Positions 1 through 11,398 of a stretch of 64,000 nucleotides of DNA are shown here, piece after piece. This DNA is from Theocolax elegans (lineage: Eukaryota; Arthropoda; Insecta; Hymenoptera; Cerocephalidae). The stretch spans positions 1,999,473-2,063,472 of the forward strand of contig CM047430.1 in the NCBI GenBank assembly GCA_026168455.1, read 5' to 3'. Under the pieces are notes generated by a model. The model was not told the origin of the DNA. It made no database searches and saw nothing but the letters and a program-made list of their open reading frames with translations. Positions within the stretch are counted from its first letter, which is position 1. Every line of letters starts with the position of its first letter. The translations under genes and the position numbers were made by a program.

Positions 1-899
1 AATAAATTAGAACTTTTGGGTAAAAATGCCATAATAATGAATTAACCCAATCGGATTCAGTACTGTCGAGAATTTATGGATTATCGAAAGTACATAAAAA
101 AGAATTTCGACTTAGGCCTATTGTTTCCTGTATTGGCAGTCCCACATACAAGCTATCTAAAATAATAGACAACATGATTTCAAACTGCATAAAGAGACCT
201 AAATCTTATGCTAAAAATAATGTAGATTTAATAAATAAAATTAGCAACTGTGATATTCCTGATAATTATGTTTTGATTTCTTTAGGTGTAGTGTCCTTAT
301 TTACCAACGTATCCGAAAATTTAGTGATTGAGAGTATTGAAAAACGGTATCACCTTATAAGAAAATTTTACAAAATATCACATTAAATGATCTACTAGAA
401 GATGTAACATTTTTGCTACGTGATACGTATTTTTCTTGTGATAAAAATATTATAGACAAATTTCTGGCTCTCCCATGGGCAGTCTGATAAGCCCAATTTT
501 TGCAGATCTGGTAGTGACAGATTTAGAACAGGAATGCTTAAATAGTCTAGATTTTGTACCGGTGTTTTACTAAAGATACATAGATGATTCAATAATGTGC
601 ATTCCTGAAAATAAGATAACTAAAGTATTACATGTATTCAATAATTATAACGCACGACTACAACTTACTCATGAAAAGGAAAAAAATTGTGCTACAGACT
701 TTTTAGAGTTATCTTTAATTAGAAATAAGCATAGTAAAAAAATGATCACGAACTGGTACAGGAAAGAAACATTTTCAGGTAGATTTTTACATTTTTTATC
801 CAGTCACCCTATTGAACAAAAACGAGCTATGATATATAGGTTGGTAGATAAGGCAATCTTATTGTCTAACCAGAAGCTTCATTACACCAACTTAAAAAT
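1..899 (+). pseudogene. Penelope-like element reverse transcriptase fragment (broken)
   Basis: This is the palm part of a Penelope-like (PLE) reverse transcriptase, cut at its 5' side by the window edge. Around 70-170 it reads as the PLE block YGLSKVHKK...LRPIVS, followed by VSLFTNV near 290-310, PMGSLISPIFADL near 472-510 and the catalytic YIDDSIM near 577-597. The stretch from 595 continues with the PLE-typical FTxGRFLxFLSSHP-like segment. The reading frame moves at least twice, and a TAA at 571-573 lies two codons before YIDD, so the copy is dead. It is continued after the LTR insertion by the GIY-YIG part at 1729-2352. PLEs normally encode one protein with an RT and a GIY-YIG endonuclease, and that order is what is seen here. 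Confidence 0.85.
896..899. repeat. Target site duplication AAAT of the solo LTR, left copy
   Basis: AAAT immediately precedes the LTR start TGTGACG; the matching copy is at 1725-1728. Confidence 0.8.
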
Positions 900-1724
900 T
901 GTGACGTTGTAAAATGTACAACACACAAGTACATGCACATGGCTTGTATTTACAAGTCATGTGCATGCATTAATTTACATTAGGTTAACTCGCGATCGCG
1001 TCGCGGGTAGCGAATCCCTCGCTGGCGGACCGAAGTGCACCGATGCACTTGTAAATAAATAATAATACCCACGGTACGGGTATGTTCTAGCGACGGAGCC
1101 GAGGAAAGACGCGGCCGATACTCGGAGTAGCCATTTTTGTCGAGTAGAGTAGAGTAGAGTAGAGTTGAGTTAGAGTTGTTAGTCGAGGTGTGAGTCGAGT
1201 TGGTTGGAGTTGAAGATTAATTAGGCGAGTAAATTTACGGTTAGCCCGACGGGCGGCCGAAATATTATTAATATTTTAAACATTTATATATTTATTTATA
1301 CCGCCGGACGATTAAGATGAGTGAGTGTGAGCACGTGTGTGAGCCGGTCGCGAGTCGCGTTAAATATTGTGTCGGTGCCGGAAATTGTAATATCTTGTTT
1401 TATTTAAATTTCAATAAATTAAGTTGAGGTTGATTATTGAATCGCGAGTGTGTTATTTGATTATTTCCTTTACTCTAAAAGCCGCCGTTTCCGAGGTGGT
1501 CAGCCGTCGGGATTCCCTCTGTGACGAGGAGTCGAGGTGAGGATTTGCCGGGTTGCCCAGTAGTTTGTTAGAGTATTTATTCTTTTATTTTAAATATCGC
1601 CAGGCGCCCAAATAAATTATAAATCGGTGATATTTTAGCCATTTTGAACGTCGCTACGACGGAACCTCCGTCGGCTTATAATCTAATTTAATTGTATTTT
1701 CTGCCGACGAAAAGTAGCGACGCA
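900..1724 (+). mobile_element. Solo LTR (Gypsy-type) inserted in the Penelope-like element
   Basis: The 825-bp segment starts TGTGACGTTG and ends GCGACGCA, giving TG...CA termini. It is flanked by the same four bases, AAAT, at 896-899 and 1725-1728. Removing the insert plus one AAAT rejoins the Penelope reading frame without a stop at the junction, which fixes both ends. It has no internal coding region. A possible polyadenylation signal AATAAA lies at 1413-1418, which supports the + orientation. A (GAGTA)n stretch lies near 1140-1170. A 4-bp duplication with TG/CA ends is usual for Ty3/Gypsy LTRs; the family itself is not identified. Confidence 0.85.
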
Positions 1725-1728
1725 AAAT

Positions 1729-2352
1729 AGTTAAAGAGTTTTTAGTTAATAATGAGTATTCAATTAAATTGATTAATCATAATATAAGAAAAAGAATGGA
1801 GAAAATAAAATATAGAACTAATAGCAATAATATTCAAAAAATAAACAAAATAGATACTTTGCAACAGTAAGCGTTGCTTATTTCCCAAATTTTTACAATA
1901 ATGTGTGTGGTTTTATGAAACAGATGGGTATTAGGGTTGTTCTTAAAATTTGTAATGGATTAAGTGATGTTATTCTTAGAGGCAAGGAAAAATTAGACCA
2001 ACTTTGTGAAACAAATATAGTATACAGAATTAAGTGTAATGATTATGACGCAGCATATATAGGAAAGACAAAAAGGCAATTAAATTGTAGAATAAAAGAG
2101 CACGAATCTAATAGTAAAAAGTCGGGTGTGCAATATGTTATAAATGACCATATAACAAAATATGACCATACATTTAATTTTAAGGATGTAGACGTGTTAG
2201 ATAGAGAAAAAATTTGGGGAAAAAGACTGATATCAGGGATGAGCTATATTAAATTAAAGAAGAATGCTATTAACGTAAAAGATGACACAAAAAATCTTAG
2301 CCAATTTTACAATAACATTGTTAATCAACTTAAATTGCGGTCCAAATTGTAA
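1729..2352 (+). pseudogene. Penelope-like element GIY-YIG endonuclease domain (broken)
   Basis: This is the downstream half of the Penelope-like protein. From 1729 an open frame continues the RT connector until TAA at 1868-1870. The frame then shifts by one, and 1870-2352 reads SVAYFPNF, a Cys-rich linker, then IVYRIKC...AAYIGKTKRQL...RIKEH. The last part is the GIY-YIG nuclease core of PLEs, with the Arg and Glu-His region intact. The C-terminal tail is Asn/Lys-rich and ends at TAA 2350-2352. The endonuclease would nick target DNA to prime reverse transcription; this copy cannot make the fusion protein because of the upstream stops. The orientation and gap agree with one element running from before base 1 to about 2.4 kb. 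Confidence 0.88.
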
Positions 2353-2518
2353 TGATTTCCTTTCTTTCTTGAACGTAATTCAAAAACAATGCTGGTTATC
2401 TACGGATGGTAGTTAAATTAGTTAAAATTTAATTATAAATATTATAATCGGCGCTGTAATCGATTACTGATTAATACGCGCATAAATTTGCAATCGGGAA
2501 AAAATCAAAATTTAATTT
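2353..2518. other. Short AT-rich spacer after the Penelope-like element
   Basis: Probably the 3' UTR of the element; no motif was recognised. Confidence 0.4.
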
Positions 2519-3610
2519 TTATTTGTGATTGGTGAATATAATTGAACAAAGTGCAATAAATATAGACTGAATTATTATTAATTTATAAGGAAAAAACTTT
2601 TGTATGTTTTTAATAGTAATTGTCAATAATGAATGAGTCAACTGCGAGTGGTGCATATTTGCTCTATGTGCACCGCTGGAGAGGTTCCCCCCCTCCCAGG
2701 CATTGCCCATACTTCCAAACGGTGGTATCGAATTGCAGGTGCAACTGGCGCAGTGTGAGCGCTGCAATCTAGTTGCATTTTGTGCAGAAAGGGTATGGTT
2801 GTTGCAGGGTTGTTGCGTGTGATCCCACGATTCACGTAACGGTGAGGCTTGGCTTTGATGGTGATCTGAGTTCGTTGTTTGTGACAAAATCAGTCTGCTC
2901 TGGTCGTAGTAATTCCATGTGAATGTATCTTGTATATTCACTTGTTGTCTCTGGCGTCTATCGTGGTGTTGGATCTCTAGGTCGGGCCCAATATGTGCAC
3001 TCTCTGTTGCGTTATCGATGCGGGTGCATGACGCAATGCCTTGCCTATTAGTAAGTGAGCTACTCCGTAGCTCAGCCATCTTGGTTGACAGAGTCTTAAT
3101 TTGCTTGTGTAAGCTTTGCAAATAACTTACGAAGCTTCCTGGCAGGTTGAATCGTTCGCCTTCTAGACCGTCCAGCGACATAGTCTCGCCTGTTGGGCCG
3201 TCATTGTGTAAGCCAATTTTCGGCGATTCTGTTTCGCTGTCGGTCGCCGACCTCGTGTTTCGGTTGGCTCATTGGTAAGGGGTTTCTTTGGGTATTGGCG
3301 CTGGCGCTAGTGCCAGCTTGCGGTATTATATAACCGTGGTCCCTACCGGCTTCACCTAGTAAGATGCTGAACGGGTGTGTTCTATTGGGATCGTAATCTT
3401 GTCCCAGGATAGTCGAACTGGACCGTGCTTGACTAGTTTGCTCGATCAAATCTTGTCTTAAATACACGCGATGTGTATAAACTTCGTTCTCGTCTTCCGC
3501 CTCTATAGGCTCAATGCGGCTACCCGATGTGCTAAGCTAGTCATCATGTCTGTCCTAGTGTCGTTGTCTAGGTACATGAGCCATTCTTCGATATATCGGT
3601 GTCTAGACAT
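2519..3610 (-). pseudogene. Degenerate unrecognised coding frame (gag-like or endogenous viral candidate)
   Basis: Read on the minus strand, a protein-like frame begins at ATG 3610-3608 (MSRHRYIEEW) and continues through three frame blocks. 3610-3500 is an acidic helical start. 3470-3250 contains TILGQDYDPNRTHPF and a Ser/Thr-rich stretch. 3235-2640 contains the block ending in ESPKIGLHNDGPTGE that runs into MSLDGLEGERF, a predicted helix SYLQSLHKQIKTLSTKMAEL, and a Gln/His-rich tail with a small Cys cluster. Each shift needs only a small indel, so this is one decayed gene. I do not recognise the family. Size, a helical N-terminus and a polar tail would fit a retroelement Gag or a structural or phosphoprotein-like viral relic, but no diagnostic motif such as a CCHC knuckle is visible. 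The last part before 2640 is probably not coding. Confidence 0.4.
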
Positions 3611-5642
3611 GATAGTGCGCGTGTACAAATTTTTCGGTCAGTGTGTGTGCCCACAGGAGACGAAAATATATACTATGGGATACTAAAGAGCGAACACGCT
3701 GGAATGTTCCTGTAACTAGATGTTCCGTAATTGAAAAGAAACGTCGAAATGCAAATATCCTATGTATATCAGGAAATCCACGGAACCTTTGAATTTTCTG
3801 TCACTCGACTTTTTATCTTGGAAAATATTTTTTCTAGTAAATATAAAGTATGTAGTTCTTTAGTTTTGATGCTGTACTATGTTATTTTAATGATATTTGA
3901 CCATCAAAAAATCATCTGTCGTGTCTGGAAGACTTTAGAAGATAAAATAATTGAGAAACCGCATTGTTTTCAAGCGTCACTTTATACTTTTTTTTTTGTC
4001 TTTTGTGTATAACTTTGTGATACCGGCATGAATCAATATGAAAATTTGAGGAAATGTTCCTTTTATTAAGGCCTTTGAAGTATCTACACTCGTATTCGTG
4101 TGCCATTCGCCATCTTGCCGTCAACTACGTTTAAATGCGCGTCACTCTGTTTGGGTCATTAACCTTTTTTTGACATTTTGACGTATAACTTTTTGATGCC
4201 TTTAATATTTACAACTTCGATTTAACGAAAATGAAGCTTTTGAAAAAACGAAACAAACGGTGCCTTCAAAAGTTATGTGCCATTTAAATTCATGAAGCTA
4301 GAAAGAAAAGTATATAAAAATATACTTGCGTAACTTTTTTTCGGAAACATGTTTTTTCGTTGGCACATCGATAATTTTATTTTTAACACGTCAGAACCTT
4401 TTGTAATCTATTATCGGTTACCTCGATAATTTATCATCAAAAGCATCACTCCAGATTTTCAGTTCTACTAAAGGTGAAAACTTTTGTTTATTGAACAAAT
4501 TTTTTTAACCCACTAACACTACATGTAAAAATTTCCTGATAAACATTGACAATTTATGCACCGATGTTTGATTAATACTCCATATATTCATGCGTTCTAT
4601 GCCTTAAAAAAATCATAAACTTTAAAAATGACATTTTTTGTTATTTTTTGCAAAAAACGCCATATTTAATTTTGCGGGCATAATTTTTAGATTTTCAGTC
4701 CGAATTTTGCACACCGAAAAACATAAGCAATCACATTTCAGACCTCGTTGCTACTTTGTTAAATTCCTGAAATTCAGTTACAAAAGCATGGTCTAAAATT
4801 AACCGTTTTGGTCGTTAATGATAATGGTTATATGTCATATTATAAAAAATATTGAAACATGAAATTTTTTCACGAATATGTATCGTAAATGAATAAAAAA
4901 AAATCGAAGTAAAAAAAATGATTGTTTATTAAGTGTTTTCTATTCTAAATCATACTAACTACAACCTTTACAATTGTTAATTTTTATAGAATTTTTTTAC
5001 ACTAGGTTCATAAGAAATTATTGGATTATACGCTAATAATGTTACGTTTTAATTATTGGAATTTCAGTACAATGTAACAAATATTAAACTATCTACTATT
5101 ATCGCTTTTTAGTTTTCTATGATAGCGACGTGAAGACTTAACATAAATCAGTTACGCGAGTAAATTTGTTACCTTTAGTCATCTACAATCATGTCTAAAT
5201 ACGTTAAAAAAGTGTGCTTCAAAATAAAAAATTTAATTACAATTTGCCGAAAATTTAAAGCTTCCGTGGATTTCCTCATATATGAGGAAATAAGGGAAAA
5301 ATATATTATTGTTTTTTTTCGAGGTATTTGTGCTAATTAAGTAATAATTACGGCCAAATATGTAAGAGAAAAAAACTTGTACTAGACGGGAACCAGGATT
5401 GTCACTTTTTATTTGTACAATAAAAAAATAAAGTAAAAATTAACAATTAATTATAACAACAACAAAAATTTAAGATTATTTTGTCAATTGTTTAATTACA
5501 ATTAAATTTGTATAATTCACAGTTACTAGAAAAATAGATTATTCGATTTATGCGTTTATTACACGTTATTTGTGTTTTAAACGTGAGTGGAATAGCGTTA
5601 AATTGAATAGAGGTGTAACTATTTCTATTTATATGTATATAT
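3611..5642. other. AT-rich region without recognised genes
   Basis: No credible coding frame on either strand. Degenerate phrases of the type TATAACTTTxTGAT recur near 4005, 4183 and 4330, which suggests an old decayed repeat. The rest is plain AT-rich sequence. Confidence 0.5.
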
Positions 5643-6734
5643 TGTAACGGTAAACGGTTCACGCGAGACGAAAATCGTACCGATCGCGTGAGTCTACCGT
5701 TGAAGACGCGTAAGGCGCATGCGCGAGCGCGTCGGAGAGCCGGTGTGCACGATACACCGGCAGTATCGTCTCGACTACGAGAGAGGCTAGGAGAATCGCG
5801 CGCGGAGACGAGAGGAAAATACGGATTCCCGCGCGAATGAGACACGCAGCAGAACACGGGTACGAGAGAGGAAGAGAGAGAGTACGAGATCGAAGGACGC
5901 GAGACACGCGCCGTCCCCCAGGATCATCTTCAGAGATAAAGTAAGTCCTGGCCAGGCAATACCGTGTTTGTCACCACCGAAACGCGAGCGAAATCGGCGA
6001 CGGGATACGCGCGGTATCCCGACGCGTAAACCATACGAGAGGTTAGCCGCTCTCGTCGCGACACTCTCTCTCTCGCCCCGTAAATCACGCTTACGGCAAA
6101 CCGGAGTGCTTCACACTCCGGCGCGGTCGCAACTCGGCGATAATTACTGCGAAGCCAGGTAACCGGTATCTGGCGAACTTAACCTCCTCCCGAGTAGATC
6201 GAGACCGCGAGTCTCGACGCGTATATTGCGGCGGGCGCACACACACACACACGTTACCGTGTATTTTACATTTTTAGAGGTTACGCGAATAACCTTATTT
6301 GCTTTGAGCCAAGGTTCGACCTTGCCTTGGCTCACCATATTGTAATATTTCTTTTACTTTATTTTCTTTTAATAAATTAATTAACTATCTTTAATTCCGA
6401 GTAATTATTAATTAACCGGCGATTACTCCCTGTCCCCGAAGGCGAATACCGCGCGGGTGTCGTGCATTGCACTTCGCACGACACATAGCTGAGTAGCCAA
6501 GTACGAGCATCGACGGAGGATAAGTGTACACTAGGTAAGTGCACACATTGTACACAGGGAAGACGTCGTCGTGCGGAGCTTGAGGCTAGCTCGCACCACT
6601 TCAAGGACGGTTCGGACGATCGGTTAGCTGTCTGGTAAAACAGCTGATCGGTACACGGAGAATATTTCCTGTGCATTAAGGATATGCACAGGACAATTAA
6701 AACCCTCCTGACGTACGAGAATAACCCTGTTACA
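5643..6734 (+). mobile_element. Solo LTR (Gypsy-type), 1.1 kb
   Basis: The segment begins TGTAACGGTAAACGG and ends CCTGTTACA, so the ends TGTAAC/GTTACA form short inverted termini. ATAT directly precedes it (5639-5642) and directly follows it (6735-6738), consistent with a 4-bp target duplication, although the flank is TA-rich and up to six bases match. The body is GC- and CpG-rich compared with its surroundings, with an AATAAA near 6372. Open frames of 60-120 codons inside are incidental to the GC-rich composition. No internal retrotransposon body remains, so this is a recombination-derived solo LTR. Confidence 0.8.
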
Positions 6735-7353
6735 ATATATACATCCATATACTCGCTTATTTGTAGATAACGATCTGATATTGTTAAAATTCTTTTTAAA
6801 TCATTTACAATAATTAGATAATAAAATATTCAAATAGAAGGTAATATCGAATAATCAAAAAAGGAAAATAATAACTGCAAATTTCAGAATCGTTTTCTTC
6901 GACCTCGATTTACCAAATATCAAAAATTCAGCCATTTCTGTGACAAGTCGATTTCAGACCTATTTTCACTGGACTATAAGGACGAGTTAGTATCTTAAAA
7001 CTGCGCTAGGGGTTCTTAAAAACATTCTTACAATTATAAATAATGTACTCAATTACATAATATATTTTACCTTTCTATCTGTTTCCCTCATATATCCTAC
7101 TTTAAAATAGTTTCTGTTAGAATTCATGTCGACTTCATTTGCTGTCGCATTAACCTGATGTTGTATTGCTATAAAAAATAAATTTTATTACAGCTGTAGT
7201 GTGATTAGTAAATGAAATTTTTTTTTGAAAATATATAAAAATATAGAAAAAGAAGGAATGGCGGTGCAAATGTTCTAAATGCATAATATATATTATTAGT
7301 GTAGTGAATTTATTGTTCGTCCAGTTGTTAATTTAAAAAAAAATGGAAATTTA
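6735..7353. other. AT-rich spacer, nothing recognised
   Basis: Neither strand shows a supported gene or repeat boundary here. Confidence 0.5.
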
Positions 7354-7682
7354 ATTGATCACCACGAACTATTTTATATAATGACAAAATTAACAAATTT
7401 GCCGACGTTTCGGATGTATTTAATAGGAAACATCCCTTTTCAAGGCAAAAATTGCGTTATTTTAATTAAATACTGTGGTGCAACATAAAAATATCTGTGT
7501 TACACATAAAATAAAATACATTTATTTTATGTAAAACAGAGAGATTGTTATGTTGCAACACAGTATTTAATTAAATTAACGCAATTTTTGCCTTGAAAAG
7601 GGATGTTTCCTATTTAATACATCCGAAACGTCGGCAAATTTGTTAATTTTGTCATTATGCAAAATTGTTCGTGGTGATCAAT
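7354..7682. repeat. Palindromic element with hammerhead-like motif in each arm
   Basis: About 329 bp that read nearly the same on both strands. The outer ends are ATTGATCACCACGAAC and its complement GTTCGTGGTGATCAAT. Each arm carries GCC-TTGAAAA-GGATG...CATCC-GAAA-CGTCGGC (clear on the plus strand at 7590-7635, mirrored near 7405-7450). The order box / hairpin / GAAA resembles the hammerhead ribozyme core found in Penelope-like termini, but the first box is TTGAAAA instead of CTGANGA, so activity is doubtful. The structure could be a MITE-like palindrome or two retroelement termini joined head to head. No coding capacity. Confidence 0.6.
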
Positions 7683-9099
7683 AAAATTAATAAATAGATT
7701 AATAAAATAATATATATACTAATATAGTAATATATTTTGTATGAATAAAATTTATTTATTTAAGAAATTGATCAATGTTTATTAAATAATGTATTATATT
7801 ATTGAATAAATCTCTATTTAAAAAATATTTGTCAATTATTGTTAAGTATTTCATGATCTACAACGTTGCACGATTTAATAAAACATAAATAGTAAACGTT
7901 ATTTATTATTAAACATTTAATAATATAGTATGCACTGAAGCTAAATTCATACTTTAATGCAAATGTGCCTCGACAGGAGAGAATTTAGTAGGATTAAGTC
8001 TAATAGTATAAAACATTTTATAAAAATGTTATATTATTTTTACATATGAATGTTATTGTGGACTTTATGTTCCTGAATGGCTACAAATGATGTACACTAA
8101 TATAAGTGATGAAAGTTAACATGCAGCAAAGCAAAGCTTTGAAATTTTAAATTAGATGGTTATACTTTTAAATATTATTATGCAGTGGAAATGATATTAC
8201 AAATAAAAAGCATCTGTTTCAAACTTGTTATTACTTGGTATAAAAAATAATTAAAAGTTATTAATATTAATTAAAAGATAAAATATTTTAATTGATTTTT
8301 ATACACAGTTGCATAAAATACTTTATTTGGTACATTCTTGCATTAACCCCCTTTAAATTAGATTTAAAGCACAAGCCCATGTTATAAACACACATAATAG
8401 CAAACATATATTTTAAATCTATATACCGTCACATACCCAATTCTTCATCAGTTAAGGCAAATCAGTCTTTTGGTTTGATAATTTTATGTTAATAGAGACT
8501 AATAATTCTAAATATTTTGATATATGCGGTAAATATAAGTAATAAACTTCTTATTTAATAATGTAAAAAAATAAAATGAAATAATTGCTGTTTAAAAATT
8601 AAGCAATAATATAAAAAAAAGTGAATTACCAATTTCTTATCAATAAAATTCGGTTTTTACTAATTCCTGATCAATCTATTAACCAATTGTTGATCATTAT
8701 ATCGATTAAATTATTTATAGGTTAGGTATACAATCAGATGTATATATCAATATAGGTAGGTAAACAATTTGCGTGTTTTTAAAAAGCATTTATTGAATGA
8801 AATACAATAAACAATTTATTATAATAATAACAAGCTAAAATATGTTTTCTTCTCATTTATTAAATTTTCTTTTCTTATATTTTTTCTAAGTAAAAAATCT
8901 TTTTTTATCTTATAACTTTTTTCTCATTTGTTGACTTCATTTATTTTAATCTTAAATTATTAATTTAATATCAATCAACTTATTAATTATAACTTATTTT
9001 AGATTATCTATATAGGAACTATAAATATATTTATATATTAATCTTTATCATTTTAATACATTTTAGCAATAAAAATTTATTAATTTATAATTTGCTAAT
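7683..9099. other. AT-rich intergenic stretch
   Basis: Very AT-rich with many short homopolymer runs. No coding frame, hairpin or tandem repeat of note was found. Confidence 0.5.
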
Positions 9100-9137
9100 T
9101 TGAATTCTTCTTTGATCTTGAGGAACGTACTTTTGTC

Positions 9138-9500
9138 TCAGTTGTTTTCTCTTGTTTTTACCTTTACTTTTCCTGATCTTAATTTCTTCTTTTCATTTTT
9201 CTTTTCTTCCAGGATTTCCTGTTTTATTCTAATCTTTTCAATCTTTTCTAATCTTAATTTCTTGTTTTCATTTTTCTTTTCTTCTATTAGTTTCTTTTTT
9301 TCTAGTCTTAAAGCTGCTCTTTTTTCTTTTTCTTCTATCATTTTATTTTTTTCTTCTATGCGATATTTATGATACCTTCTCCAAGCATCTGACGTAGCCA
9401 CTGATGGAATTTTTACTTTCTTTCGTTTTGGTACATCTTTTTTTTTTCTCTGGCCAAAAGAGGCACCTTTTAAAAGGCGACGGAACTCGATCATTTTTGT
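9138..9500 (-). pseudogene. Pogo/jerky-like transposase, C-terminal exon (frameshifted)
   Basis: Last exon of a pogo-type (CENP-B/jerky-like) gene on the minus strand. The exon opens after TTGTTTCAG at 9501-9509. In the phase set by the preceding exon it reads VPSPFKRCLFWPE, a block common near the C-terminus of insect pogo-like transposases. A run of ten A's (minus strand, near 9440) then shifts the frame. The remainder reads KIPSVATSDAWRRYHKYRIEEK followed by a long Lys/Glu-rich helix of about 60 residues. The helix is typical of the charged tail in this family. One base less in the A run would keep a single frame, so the lesion is either a real indel or a homopolymer sequencing error. Confidence 0.65.
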
Positions 9501-9572
9501 CTGAAACAATAAATTATTTATTTTTATATATAAGAATTTCATTAAGTTATCTATATAAATAGTAGTATTTAC

Positions 9573-10289
9573 CTCTTCCGTTGGAAAGTTTGTTATTTAT
9601 GTCTTGCAAGGGCAATCTTGCAGTTGAAGATAATGTTTCTTCATTAACATTGCTGACTATAAATCCAGTAGCCTTTATGTCTATACATGGATAATATAAT
9701 TCATTTTCTTTGTCATTAGAAGTCATGTCTATTAAATTATTATTTTCTTTCATTGCAAGATCTATTGGATGTTCTGTTGGATTTTGAGCATTGTTTTTAT
9801 CTGATGTATCCGTTGTTAATTGATTATTTTTAATAGGTGAAACAACTAAATCATGTTCACGTTTACTAGATAAACATAATCCACCCTTATTTAACATTGT
9901 ATTGTCCCTTAAAACGTCGTCTATATTTTCTCCATTTTCTAATGTTTCTGATGGCACTATTTTCAAAAATTCATCCATCGATGATTCTTCTAATGTACCA
10001 TGCTCGTTGACGATCCAAATCGTTCCACTGTTGACTGTCATGACACTATCTTCTTGTGAAATAAAAGCTAAATCTAAATTACCCTGAAAATTATATTCTA
10101 CCGCACTTTGTTCATTGACACCTTCTACATTTTCATTTAAATTATTATTTACGATCGCACCTCGCACACACACACACCTACATTTTTCTTAATATTATTA
10201 TTAGCTGTCACACCTTGACCACACATAAAATCTACATTTTTCTTAAAATTATTATTTCTATTCGCACCTTCTTCACACACAGTTTCATC
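9573..10289 (-). pseudogene. Pogo/jerky-like gene, internal exon with an in-exon repeat
   Basis: The exon is bounded by an acceptor (TTTTTATCAG, ends at 10290) and a donor (GGAAGAG|GTAAAT, intron 9572-9501, 72 bp). The downstream part is open (from 10173 to 9573) and encodes an acidic, Asn/Asp-rich segment with no recognised fold, ending LQDINNKLSNGR. Between 10289 and 10110 three degenerate repeats encode NNNxKKNV-like peptides; a GT-dinucleotide run beside the third repeat breaks the frame. A DDE domain would be expected between the helix-turn-helix and the C-terminal exon in an autonomous element, and it is not here. This is either a domesticated or deleted derivative, or a decayed copy. 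Confidence 0.5.
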
Positions 10290-10604
10290 CTGATAAAAAT
10301 TAAAAACTTTATATTAATAAATTGTAGTATTATGATACAGTAGTTGATAATAATAAAATTACAATCTTATATATGTGCATATAGATACTGATTTCAAACT
10401 TACGTATAATTAAAATATCTCTAAATATAACATTAAAGAATAGTAATTAATTAATAAATACTGTTAACTAATAATAATTTTACAAAATAATTGTTTTAAT
10501 TATACTTATATAAACATATTTACTATCGGGTGAAGATTAAGAAATTTAAATTTACACTACCGGAGTATTAATATCTACCTGAGCCTCTTTATTTTCTTTT
10601 AAAA

Positions 10605-11061
10605 TTCACGTATGCTTTCTTCAGATATTGCACCTCTTCTTAAAGATAAATATTGTGCTATTTTTGTAACAATTTCTGGGTGTCGGTGTAGGAAACACCT
10701 GGTACCATTTATCTGCAGGCCTGCCGTTAGCAAATGGGGTATCTTTCTTCATGACTTTTACTAACTTTTGTACACTATTTAGCAAATGTTGCTTATCAAT
10801 CCAAAAACCAGAAGAACTAAGATGCAAAATCCAGTTCACCAATAACATTTCCTCTTCTTTAGTCAATATGGTACTAGGGCCTTGTCTCGCACCAAGCGTT
10901 GATTTGTCTTTCAATATATTCCACAAAGTAGAAAATGGTACTTTATGTACTTTGCTTGCTGCCCTAATAGACATTTTCTCATTCTGGACATCTTCTAATG
11001 CTTTTTCCATATCATTAGCATGGTAATTTTTAGTACCTCTCACATTCAACTTTGGTGGCAT
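10605..11061 (-). pseudogene. Pogo/jerky-like transposase, N-terminal helix-turn-helix exon
   Basis: Begins at ATG 11061 (MPPKLNVRGTKNYH). Residues about 10-60 form a psq/pogo-type helix-turn-helix (MEKALEDV...KMSIRAASKVHKVPFSTLWN), followed by GARQGPSTILTKEEEMLLVNWI, the start of a CENP-B-type DNA-binding segment, and NGRPADKWYQ. After WYQ an extra base shifts the frame. The shifted frame continues FLHRHPEIVTKIAQYLSLRRG, the expected family sequence, until TAA near 10607. The protein would bind DNA, but the catalytic DDE region is missing. The downstream exons at 9138-10289 match the C-terminal half of the same family on the same strand. Confidence 0.75.
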
Positions 11062-11390
11062 TGTAACTTATATCTACATCAAAATCTATGAAAAAACAAT
11101 ATATTCAATAATTAAAAATAATACTTAAATCATAATTAGAACGATTTCAAGCATTTTGTTTCACTTTAATTTAACTTGTTAATGTTTTTTTTGTTAACAG
11201 TAGAAAACCTAACCTTCAAAATCCATATAATATAGCAACTTATATATATTTTTATTTTTAACATAAGTTACTGATCACAAATTGGTAAATAAGTTACATT
11301 TCTTTTAATTATTATAACTATATATATACACCATAAATTAAATATTTTAATATAACTAAAAACAATCCCTGGCGAAAATAATCATATGAT
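11062..11390. other. AT-rich spacer upstream of the pogo-like gene
   Basis: Would contain the promoter of the minus-strand pogo-like gene, but no core promoter element can be assigned. Confidence 0.35.
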
Positions 11391-11398
11391 TATTCACG

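Noticed and set aside
5659..5907. Arg/Ser-rich frames inside the 5.6-6.7 kb LTR
   Set aside because: They are GC-rich LTR sequence with no domain, open on several frames at once.
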